A DNA stretch of 64,000 nucleotides. Origin: Martinezella miluonensis. Its GTDB lineage: Bacteria > Pseudomonadota > Alphaproteobacteria > Rhizobiales > Rhizobiaceae. Positions 8,405-18,104 of the stretch are shown piece by piece. Each line of letters opens with the position of its first letter. Position 1 is the stretch's first letter. Location of the stretch: positions 1 through 64,000 of the forward strand of contig NZ_FMAH01000007.1 of assembly GCF_900094545.1 (NCBI RefSeq), given 5' to 3'. The translations under genes were made by a program, and so were the position numbers. The notes under the pieces are model-generated. The model saw only the letters and a list, made by a program, of their open reading frames with translations, searched no databases and was not told the origin of the DNA.

Positions 8405-9433
8405 ATGGCAAACCAACCCATCTCCACACGCATCGTCCTTGCGTCTCGCCCTTCAGGAAAGCCTGTGGCCGCCAATTTCCGGCTTGAGCGAGAAGCGGTT
8501 CGGGATCTCGCCGAAGGCGAAGTTCTTCTCCAGATCCTCTATCTTTCGCTTGATCCCTATATGCGCGGCCGTATGGACGACGCAAAGTCCTATGCCAAGC
8601 CGGTCGAAGTCGGTGGAGTCATGGAAGGGGGAACGGTCGCGCGCGTCGTCAGCAGCCGCGACGCGGCTTTCGCGCCGGGCGATATCGTCCTCTCGCATTC
8701 CGGCTGGCAGAGCCATGCAATCTCGGACGCCGCCGCTTTGCGCAAGCTCGATCCCGAGGCGGCGCCGATCACGACTGCGCTGGGCGTTCTCGGCATGCCC
8801 GGCTTCACCGCCTACGCGGGGCTTCGCAACATCGGCAAACCGAAAGCCGGCGAAACGCTGGTGGTTGCAGCGGCGAGCGGTGCGGTTGGCTCCGCAGTCG
8901 GCCAGATCGCCAAGATCTTCGGCGCGCGCGCCGTCGGGATCGCCGGCGGGGCAGATAAATGCGACTACATCCGCAACGAGTTCGGCTTCGACGCTGCGAT
9001 CGACCACCGGTCGAGCGATTTCGCCAGCCAACTCGCGGCGGCTTGCCCGAATGGGATCGACATCTATTTCGAGAATGTCGGCGGCCATGTCTGGAATGCG
9101 GTGTTTCCGCTGCTGAATGACTTTGCGCGTGTCCCGGTCTGCGGGCTGATCGCGCATTACAATGAAGGGTCTTCGACCTCTGAGGGTCACAATCAACTGC
9201 CCACCGTGATGCGGGCCGTTCTTCGCCAAAGCCTGACGATAAGGGGGTTCATCCAGCGCGAATTCGTCGATCAGCGCCCCGATTTCTATCGCGAAGCGGC
9301 AAAATGGATCTCCGAAGGACGCCTCAAGTATAGAGAGGACATCGTGGACGGGCTTGAAAACGCTCCCGAGGCCTTTATCGGCCTGCTGGAGGGAAAGAAT
9401 TTTGGCAAGCTGATCGTGCGTATCGCATCCTGA
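8405..9433 (+). CDS. NADP-dependent medium-chain oxidoreductase (CurA/leukotriene-B4 reductase-like)
   Basis: The protein has 342 residues. The N-terminal part 'LSLDPYMRGRM' (about 47-57) is characteristic of the zinc-independent 2-alkenal/curcumin reductase group. The Rossmann nucleotide site is 'AASGAVGSAVG' at about 156-166, and 'ENVGGHVWNAVFPLLN' and 'GLIAHYNEG' are further family blocks. These enzymes reduce activated C=C bonds of alkenals and quinone-like electrophiles with NADPH in the cytoplasm. Its position after a VOC gene and opposite an OsmC gene supports a role in reactive-aldehyde or electrophile detoxification. No structural-zinc cysteine cluster is seen. Confidence 0.88.
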   Translation: MANQPISTRIVLASRPSGKPVAANFRLEREAVRDLAEGEVLLQILYLSLDPYMRGRMDDAKSYAKPVEVGGVMEGGTVARVVSSRDAAFAPGDIVLSHSGWQSHAISDAAALRKLDPEAAPITTALGVLGMPGFTAYAGLRNIGKPKAGETLVVAAASGAVGSAVGQIAKIFGARAVGIAGGADKCDYIRNEFGFDAAIDHRSSDFASQLAAACPNGIDIYFENVGGHVWNAVFPLLNDFARVPVCGLIAHYNEGSSTSEGHNQLPTVMRAVLRQSLTIRGFIQREFVDQRPDFYREAAKWISEGRLKYREDIVDGLENAPEAFIGLLEGKNFGKLIVRIAS

Positions 9434-9603
9434 GCCCAGCCTTTGGCGCATAGGCAGACGCCTGCGGCTTCTTGCGCGATCCGCATGCCGATGGCTGTCG
9501 TTTGCGCCCATTTCTCCTGGCGAATTTCAAAAACTGCCTGGAAATGCTGATGTGGCAGAGCCATGCGGCGCCCTGGCGAATGGCGATTGGCCGCAAGCGC
9601 GAG

Positions 9604-9978
9604 CTACTTCCTCACGACAAACAGGGAGAGGGCGATGCCGCAAAGGATGGCGATGAAGCAGATGGCAGGCATGAGGCGGTGGAAGGTCGCAAAATTGCGC
9701 CCGCGCCTCGGATCGAAGTCGCACCTCTCGACTGAAACGTCATTGACGTAGCGATCGCCGCTTAAGCCAAGAGCGTGGCGCCCTTTTCCCGTTAACATGA
9801 AGCAGAGACCGAAATTGCCATTGGCGTCGCCAGCGCGGATGAGGGAGGAATCGAGCGCACGCTTCAAGAGAAGCCCTATTTCGGTATCCGGGGTGTGGTT
9901 TCCGGAGAACTCCAGCAAGCCTTTGCGATGGATGGCATCGAGGAATTCCAACATGTCGGAACCGTTGTCTGGCTTCAT
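9604..9978 (-). CDS. Hypothetical tail-anchored protein
   Basis: This 124-residue ORF is acidic to neutral at first. It has a helical start ('DMLEFLDAIHRKGLLEF'), a central 'GLCFMLTGKGRHALGL' resembling winged-helix 'T.KGR' segments, and one C-terminal transmembrane helix (about 103-121, 'LMPAICFIAILCGIALSLF') ending VVRK. No family was recognised. A cytosolic domain tethered by a C-terminal helix is the only structural statement that can be supported. It is flanked by small gaps without other genes and convergent with the reductase gene. Confidence 0.5.
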   Translation of the reverse strand: MKPDNGSDMLEFLDAIHRKGLLEFSGNHTPDTEIGLLLKRALDSSLIRAGDANGNFGLCFMLTGKGRHALGLSGDRYVNDVSVERCDFDPRRGRNFATFHRLMPAICFIAILCGIALSLFVVRK

Positions 9979-10108
9979 CTTCCATCAGCCCGCTCTGTAA
10001 ATGGGAGCGGCCCTTTCCGGCGGGAACTTTGGCAAAGCCGTGTGAAGATCCTGTCGAGACTGCGTCGAGAATTCATGATCCATCCCGAGGCGATGAAGTC
10101 TCGCAGGC

Positions 10109-11167
10109 TCAGTAGCGCGGGATGGTCACACGCACAGTCGTGCCGCCGCCCTTGCGGCTCTCGATCGTGGCTTTGCCGCCATGCGCCTCAGCAATCGCCT
10201 TGACCACGGACAGACCGAGCCCGGACCCTCCGGCCCTCCGGCTTCGGGCTTCATCAGCTCTCCAGAAGCGCTCGAAGGCGTATTCCTGCTCCAAAGGGGT
10301 CATTCCCGGTCCGGTGTCCGAAACCTGCAGAATGGCAAATCCACCCCTCATGAACGTCCTGACCTCGAGGCGCGAGCCAGGCGCATAGCGCGCCGCATTG
10401 TCTATCAAGGCGAGAACAACCTGCCGAACCCGCGCGCGATCCGCGTTGAGCGGTGCACTGAGCATGTTGACAACGACCTCTAGCCTCTGGGCAGACAGCG
10501 CCGGTCTCATTGTGTCCAGGGTATCGCCGACTTCTGCCGCCAGATCGAAGCTTGAGATCTGCAGCTCCATCCGGCCGGCATTCATCAGCGAGAGGGTCTT
10601 GAGATCCTCGACGATGCGCGTCAGGGAATCGATATGCTTGACTAGGCCGAGAAAGGCATCCTGGCTCGGCTCGTATACGCCATCGGCCAAACCCTGCATG
10701 CGCCCGCGAAGAATCGTCAGCGGCGTGCGAAGCTCGTGGGCGATGGCGGAATTCGAATACTGGAGTTCCTTCTCGGCCCTCTGCAACTTCTCTGCCATCT
10801 GGTTGAAGTCCTCGATCAGGCGATCGGCTTCGCCAAACGTCCCTTGCCCCGTGGCCCGGCCGGCGAAATCGCCCTCGGCGATGGTGCGGGCGGCGTGTGC
10901 CACGGCGATGAGCGGCTTGACCAGCCGTCGGGCAAGCCGCCAGCCGACATAGGCTCCGACGGCCTGGCCGATCGCGACATTGATGGCGAGAACCACGAAA
11001 TCGGTCGGAGCCCATTCGTCGCTGCTGATGGCTCCGGGAAACAACCAATCCCAGACCCAGCCGTAGATCAGGAACCCGAAGAACATGACCGACAGGGAAA
11101 CGAACGCGACGATCGTGGTCGACCAGATGATCTGTCGGTTGAGACTATTATTGACCGAGGTCGCCAA
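10109..11167 (-). CDS. Sensor histidine kinase of the BaeS/AdeS type
   Basis: The protein has 352 residues. TM1 is about 13-35, a short periplasmic loop is about 36-56, and TM2 is about 57-78. A HAMP segment runs to about 133, followed by the dimerisation/phosphoacceptor box 'SAIAHELRTPL' with His144, then an ATPase domain with an N box ('LIDNAARYAP'), a G1 box ('DTGPGMT') and a G2 box ('GSGLGLSVVK'). The very short sensor loop is typical of kinases that sense membrane or envelope stress. It overlaps the upstream response-regulator gene by 20 bp. The pair is divergent from an RND efflux operon, matching the AdeRS-AdeAB arrangement, so it likely activates that pump. Confidence 0.9.
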   Translation of the reverse strand: MATSVNNSLNRQIIWSTTIVAFVSLSVMFFGFLIYGWVWDWLFPGAISSDEWAPTDFVVLAINVAIGQAVGAYVGWRLARRLVKPLIAVAHAARTIAEGDFAGRATGQGTFGEADRLIEDFNQMAEKLQRAEKELQYSNSAIAHELRTPLTILRGRMQGLADGVYEPSQDAFLGLVKHIDSLTRIVEDLKTLSLMNAGRMELQISSFDLAAEVGDTLDTMRPALSAQRLEVVVNMLSAPLNADRARVRQVVLALIDNAARYAPGSRLEVRTFMRGGFAILQVSDTGPGMTPLEQEYAFERFWRADEARSRRAGGSGLGLSVVKAIAEAHGGKATIESRKGGGTTVRVTIPRY

Positions 11168-11846
11168 GGCGGTAGCCCACTCCTCTGACGCCGTTGAGAA
11201 GATTGCCGACGCCGGCCGCTTCCAGCTTCTTGCGCAGCTTGCTCATGTGGCTATCGACCGTCCTGTCGAGGGCCTCGCCTTCGGGAAGGCAAGCGTCGAT
11301 GATCTCGCCTCTCTCGAAGGCCCTGTTCTGATAGCCAGCCATGAATTCAAGGATCCGGAATTCCGTACGGGTCAGCGGCAGGAGGACGCGCTGATCACCA
11401 TTGTCTACCGAGGCCACATGCGCAACCGGATCGACCGAGAGCCTTCCGATCCGCAGAACCTTGTTGGCCATGCCGCCGGCGACGGAGCGCCTGAGGATCG
11501 CACGGGCCCGCGCAACCACCTCGGCCGGGTTGAAAGGCTTGACCACATAATCGTCGGCTCCCGCCCGCAGACCCTGCAGCCTGTCCACGTCGTCAGCCAA
11601 CGCGGTCACCATGATAACAGGCGTGTCGCCGCGTTTATGGATCGCTGCAAGGACAGCATAACCGTCGAGCTTGGGCAGCTTGACGTCGAGAACGACCAGA
11701 TCGGGCCGAAGGCGCTGATGATGGGAAAGCCCAATCTCTCCATCCGACGCCGTCAAAACACGGAATCCCTCGCGTTCGAAATAGCGCTCGAGGATATCGG
11801 ATATTTCCGGCTCGTCCTCGATGATCAGTACAAGAGCGTTTTCCAT
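11148..11846 (-). CDS. OmpR-family response regulator (BaeR/AdeR-like)
   Basis: The ATG at 11846 has AGGAGG 5 bases upstream, giving 232 residues. An upstream in-frame start seven codons earlier is less likely. The receiver domain (about 1-118) has acidic Asp11/Glu12, phosphorylated Asp54 in 'VVLDVKLP', Thr81 and Lys103 ('VVKPF'). The C-terminal winged helix (about 130-230) ends 'LNGVRGVGYRLG', the OmpR/PhoB signature. It is the partner of the kinase that overlaps its 3' end. The 232-bp gap to the divergent adaptor gene is its expected target. Confidence 0.92.
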   Translation of the reverse strand: MENALVLIIEDEPEISDILERYFEREGFRVLTASDGEIGLSHHQRLRPDLVVLDVKLPKLDGYAVLAAIHKRGDTPVIMVTALADDVDRLQGLRAGADDYVVKPFNPAEVVARARAILRRSVAGGMANKVLRIGRLSVDPVAHVASVDNGDQRVLLPLTRTEFRILEFMAGYQNRAFERGEIIDACLPEGEALDRTVDSHMSKLRKKLEAAGVGNLLNGVRGVGYRLGDLGQ

Positions 11847-12078
11847 ACGCACCTCCTGTCCTGACAAAAGGCGTCATGAAGCCCCGCGTCAACATTCATT
11901 TCGCATCTCCATGAAACCTCCACATACGCTCCATTGAAACGCAACAGTTGTGCTGTCTAGCGTAAATTAGCGAAAACCGCAGAATAAAAACACGAATGTT
12001 CGAAAGAACCGAAGCCGCGAGCTTGCGAGACAATTTGTCCGGAAAGACATCCCCTTCGGTCCAGACAGGAAGCCATCA

Positions 12079-13263
12079 ATGCTGATGAACAAGGGACTGC
12101 ACGGGCGAACGACGCTGCTGACGATTACGGCGATGCTCGCTTTGGTGGCAGGTCATGCATCCTCCCAGGAAGCAACCCAGATGCCGCCACCGGCGGTCGG
12201 GGTCGTTGAACTGAAGGCACACGCCGTTCCCGTCATGAGTGAGCTTCCCGGCCGCATTGCCGCAACCAGGGTTTCCGAAGTGCGCGCGAGGGTCTCGGGC
12301 ATCCTGCAAGAGCGAGTCTTTGAGCAAGGCAGCCTGGTGCATAAGGACGATGTCCTTTATCGGATCGATCCGCGCCTGTTCGAAGTCCGCGTCGCCAGCG
12401 CCGAAGCGGCGCTGAAGAAAGCCAAGGCGATCCAGGCCAATGCCAAGCAGCAGCTTGAACGCCAGCGCCTGCTCCGTGAGCGCAATGTCGTGAGCGCGGT
12501 GGACTACGATACGGCTGCCGTCGCCCTCGATCAGGCCGACGCCGACGTCGCATCCCAGCAGGCTGCCCTTGACGAAACCAAGATAAACCTCGGCTACACC
12601 GAGGTACGCGCGCCAATCACCGGCGTCATCGGCGGCGCTCTTGCCACCGAGGGAACGTTGGTCACGGCGGATAGCACCTCCAATCTGGCGCTGATCCAGC
12701 AAGTCGATCCCGTCTACGCCGACTTCACCCAATCGGCGCAGCAACTTCTTGCGCTCAAGCAAGCGGTCAGCGAAGGCAAGCTCGAAAGCCCGGCGCCAGG
12801 CCAGGCGCGTGTCGAACTCGTCTTCGACGGCGGCAAGGTCTACGACCAGCCCGGCAAGCTCCTGTTCTCGAACGCGAATGTCGATCCCAATACCGGACAG
12901 GTGACGCTGAGAGCAGAGTTCCCCAATCCGAAGCGCGATCTCCTGCCGGGAATGTATGTCCGCGTGCGCATCGAGCAGGCAGTCCAGCAAGCCGGCATCA
13001 CCATTCCGCAAAGGGCAGTGACGAGAGATGCCCGGGGTAATCCGCAGATCTTCGTGCTCGCCTCCGACCAGACGGCGCAAGTGCGCAATATCGTTCTCGG
13101 CGCATCCCTCGGCTCCGAATGGATCGTCCTCTCAGGACTGAAGAATGGCGAAACAATCATCGCCGACGGGGTCCAGAAGGTCACGCCGGGAGGCAAGGTA
13201 GTCGCTGAACCCTGGTCGCCGAAAAACGCCGACCAGAACTCCTCAGACCAGGCCGCGAAGTAA
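12079..13263 (+). CDS. RND efflux periplasmic adaptor (AcrA/AdeA family)
   Basis: The protein has 394 residues and an N-terminal signal sequence (about 1-30, possibly lipoprotein-free Sec). A barrel-sandwich/lipoyl half ('RVSGILQERVFEQGSLVHKDD'-like block) is followed by an alpha-hairpin (about 110-170) rich in Ala, Gln and Lys, the second lipoyl half ('YTEVRAPITGVIG'), and a beta-barrel with 'LLPGMYVRVRIE'. It links the inner-membrane pump to an outer-membrane channel. It lies 7 bp upstream of the RND permease and divergent from the two-component pair. No outer-membrane factor gene follows, so a TolC-type channel must come from elsewhere. Confidence 0.92.
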   Translation: MLMNKGLHGRTTLLTITAMLALVAGHASSQEATQMPPPAVGVVELKAHAVPVMSELPGRIAATRVSEVRARVSGILQERVFEQGSLVHKDDVLYRIDPRLFEVRVASAEAALKKAKAIQANAKQQLERQRLLRERNVVSAVDYDTAAVALDQADADVASQQAALDETKINLGYTEVRAPITGVIGGALATEGTLVTADSTSNLALIQQVDPVYADFTQSAQQLLALKQAVSEGKLESPAPGQARVELVFDGGKVYDQPGKLLFSNANVDPNTGQVTLRAEFPNPKRDLLPGMYVRVRIEQAVQQAGITIPQRAVTRDARGNPQIFVLASDQTAQVRNIVLGASLGSEWIVLSGLKNGETIIADGVQKVTPGGKVVAEPWSPKNADQNSSDQAAK

Positions 13264-13270
13264 TTCAGAC

Positions 13271-16200
13271 ATGGCACAGCTCTTTATCAAGCGACCCGTT
13301 CTCGCATGGGTTTTCGCATTCTTCATCATGATCGCAGGGATCATTACGATTCCGTCGTTGCCGGTCGCGCAATATCCCGCGGTCGCGCCTCCGCAGCTCT
13401 CGATCTCCGCCTCCTATCCTGGCGCGTCTCCGCAGGAAATCTATCAGGGGGTTACCCGCCTGATAGAAGAGGAACTCAACGGCGTTCATGGTATCGTCAA
13501 CTTTGAATCGACCTCGGACAACTCCGGTTCGGTGAGCATCAACGCGACTTTTGCATCCGGAACGGACATCGGCAAGGCGACGGTTGACGTGCAGAACGCC
13601 GTCCGCCGCGTCGAGGCGCGGTTGCCGCAGACGGTGCGAACACAAGGCATTCACGTCGAGGAAGCCAGCGCCGGCTTCCTGTTGATCGCGGCTCTGACCT
13701 CCACCGACGGCAAGATGGACGAGATCGCGCTCGGCGACTACATCAACCGCAACATCCTCGGGGAACTTCGCCGTCTCCCGGGTGTCGGCCGCGCGCAGGT
13801 CTTCGCTTCGCAAAGAGCACTTCGCGTCTGGATCGACCCGGACAAGATGGTCGGTCTCCATCTGACGGCAGCCGACATCAGTGCTACGATCACTGCCCAG
13901 AATGCGCAGGTCGCCGCAGGTCAGATTGGAGCCACTCCAAATCCGATCGGCCAGGATCTCACCGCGACCGTCATCGTCGAGGGGCAGCTCAACAGCGCGA
14001 GGCAGTTCGGCGACGTGATCCTTCGCGCCAACCCCGACGGCTCGACTGTGCGTCTGCGCGACATCGCCCGCGTTGAGAACGGCGCCGAAAACTACTCCAC
14101 GACGAGCCGGCTCAACGGCAATCCGAGCGCTGGTCTCGCCATCCAGCTTTCCTCGACCGGCAACGCCGTCTCTGTTTCGAAAGCGGTGAAGGCGAAGATG
14201 GACGAGCTGTCGAAGTTCTTCCCGAAGGGCGTCGAGTATTCGATACCTTACGATACCAGCCCGTTCGTCAGTGCCTCGATCGAGAAGGTCGTCCACACGC
14301 TGATCGAGGCGATCGCGCTCGTCTTCATCGTGATGTTCGTCTTCCTGCAGAACTTTCGCTACACGATCATCCCGACCCTCGTCGTCCCGGTCGCGCTGCT
14401 GGGGACTTGCGCCGTCATGTATGCGACGGGTTTTTCCATCAACGTCCTGACCATGTTTGCCATGGTTCTGGCGATCGGCATCCTTGTCGACGACGCAATC
14501 GTTGTGGTCGAGAACGTCGAACGCATCATGGCCGAGGAAGGCTTGCTGCCGAAGGCAGCGACGCAGAAAGCGATGAAGCAGATCACCGGCGCCATCCTCG
14601 GCATTACGCTGGTGCTCTCCTGCGTCTTCATTCCGATGGCATTCTTTCCGGGCGCTTCCGGGATCATCTACCGGCAGTTCTCGCTGACCATGGTCGTCTC
14701 GATCATGTTCTCCGCCTTCCTGGCGCTTTCACTGACACCAGCGCTTTGCGCCACGTTCCTGAAGCCGATCAAGGCTGATCACCACGCGAAGAAGGGGCTC
14801 GGCGGCTGGTTCAATCGCAAGTTCGACGGGATGACTGCCGGCTACACGAAGACCGCCGCCGGTCTTGCGCGCCGGTCGGGGCGAATGATGGCCGTTTACC
14901 TCGCACTCGTCATCGGCCTCGGCTACATTTTCGTCAACTTGCCGGGCTCCTTCGTGCCGGAGGAGGATCAGGGCATTCTGATCGTCGACATTCAGGGACC
15001 GCCAGAGGCAAGCGCCAATCGCACGATCGCGTCGCTGAAACAGATCGAAGCCATCTTCAAGGCCGAACCCGCGGTCGAAAACATCTTCGCCGTTCAGGGC
15101 TTCAGCTTCTCCGGAAACGGCCCGAATTCTGCCATCGCCTTTGTCACGCTCAAGGACTGGAGCGTTCGGCCGGCTGGCAGTTCGGTCCCGGAGATCGCCG
15201 AGCGCGTCAATGCCCAGCTCGCCGGATTGAAGGACGCCACGTCCTATGCGCTCTCGCCGCCGCCGATCGACGGCTTCGGCACGACGAGCGGCTTCTCCTT
15301 CCGGCTCCAGGACCGCGCCGGGCGCGGACAGAAGGCTCTCAAGCAAGCGGCGGACGAGCTGATGGCAAAAGCGGCCCAAAGCGGCGTGGTGACGAATGTC
15401 CGCGTCGAAGGCATGCAGGAGGCGGCTCAGATCATGCTTGCGATCGACCGCGAGAAAGCAAACACCTTCGGCGTCAGCTTCTCCGACATCAACGAAGCCA
15501 TCACGTCGAACCTCGGCTCTTCCTATATCAACGATTACCCGAACGCAGGCCGCATGCAGCAGGTCATCGTGCAGGCGGACGGCCGCAGCCGTATGCAGGT
15601 GGAAGACATGATGAAGCTGAACGTTCGCAACGCAAGCGGCGGGATGGTGCCGCTTGCGTCGTTCGCGACCGCCGACTGGCGCAAGGGCGATCCGCAGATC
15701 GTCGGCTACAACGGCTATCCGACCGTCCGTATCACCGGACAGGCGGCCGAGGGCAAGTCTTCCGGCGCAGCGATCACCGAGATGGAACGCCTCGCATCCG
15801 AACTTCCCGACGGCTTCGGCTACGAGTGGTCCGGCCAGTCGCGCGAGGAAATTTCCTCCGGCAACCAGGCACCGATCCTCTTCGGCTTCAGCATCCTCTT
15901 CGTTTTCCTGCTGCTGGCAGGTCTCTACGAAAGCTGGTCGATCCCGTTGTCGGTCATGCTGGTGGTGCCGCTCGGCATCATCGGATGCGTGCTGGCGGCT
16001 GTACTGCGCGAAATGCCGAACGACCTCTACTTCAAGGTAGGCCTCATCGCGATCATCGGCCTGTCGGCGAAGAACGCCATCCTGATCGTCGAATTCGCCA
16101 AGAACTACCATGCCCAAGGCAAGTCCCTGCTTGAATCGGCGGTCGAGGCGGCCCGTGTCCGCTTCCGTCCGATTGTGATGACGTCGCTCGCCTTCACGCT

Positions 16201-16417
16201 CGGCGTCGTGCCGCTGGCGATCGCTACTGGACCAAGTGCGGCCAGCCAGAACGCGATCGGCACCGGCGTCCTCGGCGGCATGATCTCGGCAACCCTCCTC
16301 GCCGTCTTCTTCGTCCCGGTCTTCTTCGTCTTCGTGCTGTCCTTACTGCGGACCAAGAGACCGGTCGATGACGATGCGGGCGCTGACGTCCCGCCCGCAT
16401 CAGCCGCCCATCCCTAA
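13271..16417 (+). CDS. RND multidrug efflux permease (AcrB/MexB/AdeB family)
   Basis: The protein has 1048 residues, the normal HAE1 length. It begins 'MAQLFIKRPVLAWVFAFF' (TM1) and has two homologous halves with large periplasmic loops. The proton-relay residues are conserved: Asp407 and Asp408 in 'GILVDDAIVVVENV' (AcrB numbering is the same), and the TM10 lysine at about 934 in 'LSAKNAILIVEF'. The periplasmic motif 'FVPEEDQGI' is also present. It exports hydrophobic drugs and detergents by proton antiport. An 11-bp-stem hairpin spans its stop codon, and the DHA2 exporter gene starts 43 bp later. Confidence 0.95.
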   Translation: MAQLFIKRPVLAWVFAFFIMIAGIITIPSLPVAQYPAVAPPQLSISASYPGASPQEIYQGVTRLIEEELNGVHGIVNFESTSDNSGSVSINATFASGTDIGKATVDVQNAVRRVEARLPQTVRTQGIHVEEASAGFLLIAALTSTDGKMDEIALGDYINRNILGELRRLPGVGRAQVFASQRALRVWIDPDKMVGLHLTAADISATITAQNAQVAAGQIGATPNPIGQDLTATVIVEGQLNSARQFGDVILRANPDGSTVRLRDIARVENGAENYSTTSRLNGNPSAGLAIQLSSTGNAVSVSKAVKAKMDELSKFFPKGVEYSIPYDTSPFVSASIEKVVHTLIEAIALVFIVMFVFLQNFRYTIIPTLVVPVALLGTCAVMYATGFSINVLTMFAMVLAIGILVDDAIVVVENVERIMAEEGLLPKAATQKAMKQITGAILGITLVLSCVFIPMAFFPGASGIIYRQFSLTMVVSIMFSAFLALSLTPALCATFLKPIKADHHAKKGLGGWFNRKFDGMTAGYTKTAAGLARRSGRMMAVYLALVIGLGYIFVNLPGSFVPEEDQGILIVDIQGPPEASANRTIASLKQIEAIFKAEPAVENIFAVQGFSFSGNGPNSAIAFVTLKDWSVRPAGSSVPEIAERVNAQLAGLKDATSYALSPPPIDGFGTTSGFSFRLQDRAGRGQKALKQAADELMAKAAQSGVVTNVRVEGMQEAAQIMLAIDREKANTFGVSFSDINEAITSNLGSSYINDYPNAGRMQQVIVQADGRSRMQVEDMMKLNVRNASGGMVPLASFATADWRKGDPQIVGYNGYPTVRITGQAAEGKSSGAAITEMERLASELPDGFGYEWSGQSREEISSGNQAPILFGFSILFVFLLLAGLYESWSIPLSVMLVVPLGIIGCVLAAVLREMPNDLYFKVGLIAIIGLSAKNAILIVEFAKNYHAQGKSLLESAVEAARVRFRPIVMTSLAFTLGVVPLAIATGPSAASQNAIGTGVLGGMISATLLAVFFVPVFFVFVLSLLRTKRPVDDDAGADVPPASAAHP

Positions 16418-16430
16418 CCGGATGGGCGGC
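16403..16430 (+). terminator. Strong hairpin over the stop codon of the RND pump gene
   Basis: A perfect 11-bp stem (GCCGCCCATCC at 16403-16413, its complement at 16420-16430) closes a 6-base loop that contains the TAA stop codon. No U-run follows, so full Rho-independent termination is doubtful. It may instead reduce read-through into, or protect the 3' end ahead of, the exporter gene at 16461. Confidence 0.5.
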
Positions 16431-16460
16431 ATGATCTTCATGCTGCATAGGAGCTGACAA

Positions 16461-17948
16461 ATGCACTCAAGTCGCTGGCTCATCCTTGCCGCCGTAATGA
16501 TGGCATTCACTCCCGTCGTCGTGGACACGACGATCCTTCACATTGCAATCCCTTCCCTCGCCGTCGCTTTGGGCGCCTCGGGAAATGAAGTGCTGTGGAT
16601 CATCGACGTCTATCCTCTGGTCATGGCGGGCCTGCTCGTCCCCATGGGGACGCTGGCAGACAGGATCGGCTACCGTCAGATACTCTTGATCGGGCTCGGT
16701 ATCTTTGGTGCTGCTTCTATCGCCGCCGCATTCTCGACCTCCGCCCTGATGCTGATTGTGATGCGAGCGGTGCTCGGGATCGGTTCGGCCATGATCATGC
16801 CTTGCGTTCTTGCCCTGGTCCGGCAGGCGTTCGAAGACGACGCCGAGCGGGCAACGGCGCTCGGCATCTGGAGCGTGGTCGGCATGGCTGGCGCTGCCAT
16901 TGGCCCTCTCATCGGCGGCGTACTGCTGGAGCATTTCTGGTGGGGTTCGGTCTTCCTCGTCAACGTGCCTATCATGATGCTGGTTATCCCGGCCGTCTGG
17001 AAGCTCGTCCCCTCCCAGCCAGGCAACTCTGAAGCGACGTGGAAGCCTGGACAGGCCTTGCTCCTGGTGGCCGGCTTGATCCTTACCGTCTACGGCATCA
17101 AGTCCGGCTTCAAGGCAGGGCTGGACCTTCAAAGTGTCGTCATTCTCACGAGCGGTGTAGCGCTGCTGGTCTGGTTCTCCCGCATACAGATTTCGTCGGA
17201 AAACCCAATGCTCGACCTGTCACTTCTGGCGAAGCCGGCGATCGGCACCGGCCTGATCATGGCTTTCGTTGCCAGCGGATCGCTTGCCGGGTTCGAGCTC
17301 GTCTTGGCACAGGAACTCCAGTACGTCCTCGACAAGACACCCCTCGAAGCCGGTGTGTTCATGTTGCCCATCGTTGTCGCCGCGGCAATCGGCGGACCGG
17401 CGGGAGGCCGGCTCGCCAATCGGTATGGTCTTCGCGCCGTCGCCTCACTGTCGATGGCGGCTGCCGCACTCGCCCTGTTTGCGATCTCGATGTCTGATCT
17501 GGCGGAGGATGTGTATGCCGTCGCCGTCATCCTTGCGATCCTCGGCTTTGCGCTCGGCGTCGGACTTCTCGCCTCGTCCATCGCGATCATGGGAAGCGCT
17601 CCCGCGGAGAAAGCCGGGGCCGCAGGCGCGCTCGAAAGCTCCGGATACGAGCTGGGTGGAGGCCTGGGCATCACGATCTTCGGCGTGTTGGTGAATTCGA
17701 TCTACCGCTCGTCCTTTTCCCATCCTGCCGATGTCGATGGCGTGTCGAACTCCATCAGCGAAGCGATGACGGCTGCTCGTGACATCGGCGGCAGCGCGGG
17801 ATTGGAGATTGCGGTCGCCGCCAAGGTGGCGTTCGGGGCTGCTCACAGCTCAGTCCTGATGCTGGTGGCCGCAATGATCGCCGTGCTTTCCGTCTTGATC
17901 TTCGTTGCGCTTCGAAACGCACCGATATCGAATTCGGGAGCCCATTGA
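16461..17948 (+). CDS. DHA2-family MFS drug exporter (SmvA/QacA-like)
   Basis: The protein has 495 residues and is predicted to have 14 transmembrane helices. It carries the TM1 motif D1 ('VVVDTTILHIAIPSLA'), motif A in the first cytoplasmic loop ('GTLADRIGYRQ') and antiporter motif C ('GAAIGPLIGGVLLEHFWW'). SmvA/QacA-type proteins export cationic biocides and dyes by proton antiport. The start has GGAG 7 bases upstream. Its position 43 bp behind the RND pump suggests co-regulation by the BaeSR-like pair. It lacks a companion HlyD adaptor, so it probably works alone in the inner membrane. Confidence 0.9.
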   Translation: MHSSRWLILAAVMMAFTPVVVDTTILHIAIPSLAVALGASGNEVLWIIDVYPLVMAGLLVPMGTLADRIGYRQILLIGLGIFGAASIAAAFSTSALMLIVMRAVLGIGSAMIMPCVLALVRQAFEDDAERATALGIWSVVGMAGAAIGPLIGGVLLEHFWWGSVFLVNVPIMMLVIPAVWKLVPSQPGNSEATWKPGQALLLVAGLILTVYGIKSGFKAGLDLQSVVILTSGVALLVWFSRIQISSENPMLDLSLLAKPAIGTGLIMAFVASGSLAGFELVLAQELQYVLDKTPLEAGVFMLPIVVAAAIGGPAGGRLANRYGLRAVASLSMAAAALALFAISMSDLAEDVYAVAVILAILGFALGVGLLASSIAIMGSAPAEKAGAAGALESSGYELGGGLGITIFGVLVNSIYRSSFSHPADVDGVSNSISEAMTAARDIGGSAGLEIAVAAKVAFGAAHSSVLMLVAAMIAVLSVLIFVALRNAPISNSGAH

Positions 17949-18104
17949 TTTCCCTCGTATGGAGATCCTGCGCGATACGGATCGCCATGGATCCTGGCGG
18001 CCAAAATGCCGCCGGGATTTTCATCCCCATTCAAATGCTCTTCGCGCCTTTCAATAGAAGAAGCTATGCCGTGATCCCAACGGCAAATCGGGCGAATCCC
18101 GGAC

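Noticed and set aside
14729-16117. Long minus-strand open frame opposite the RND pump
   Set aside because: It is the antisense shadow of a well-supported pump gene; no family motif, no ribosome site, and His/Arg/Asp-rich composition typical of antisense high-GC frames.
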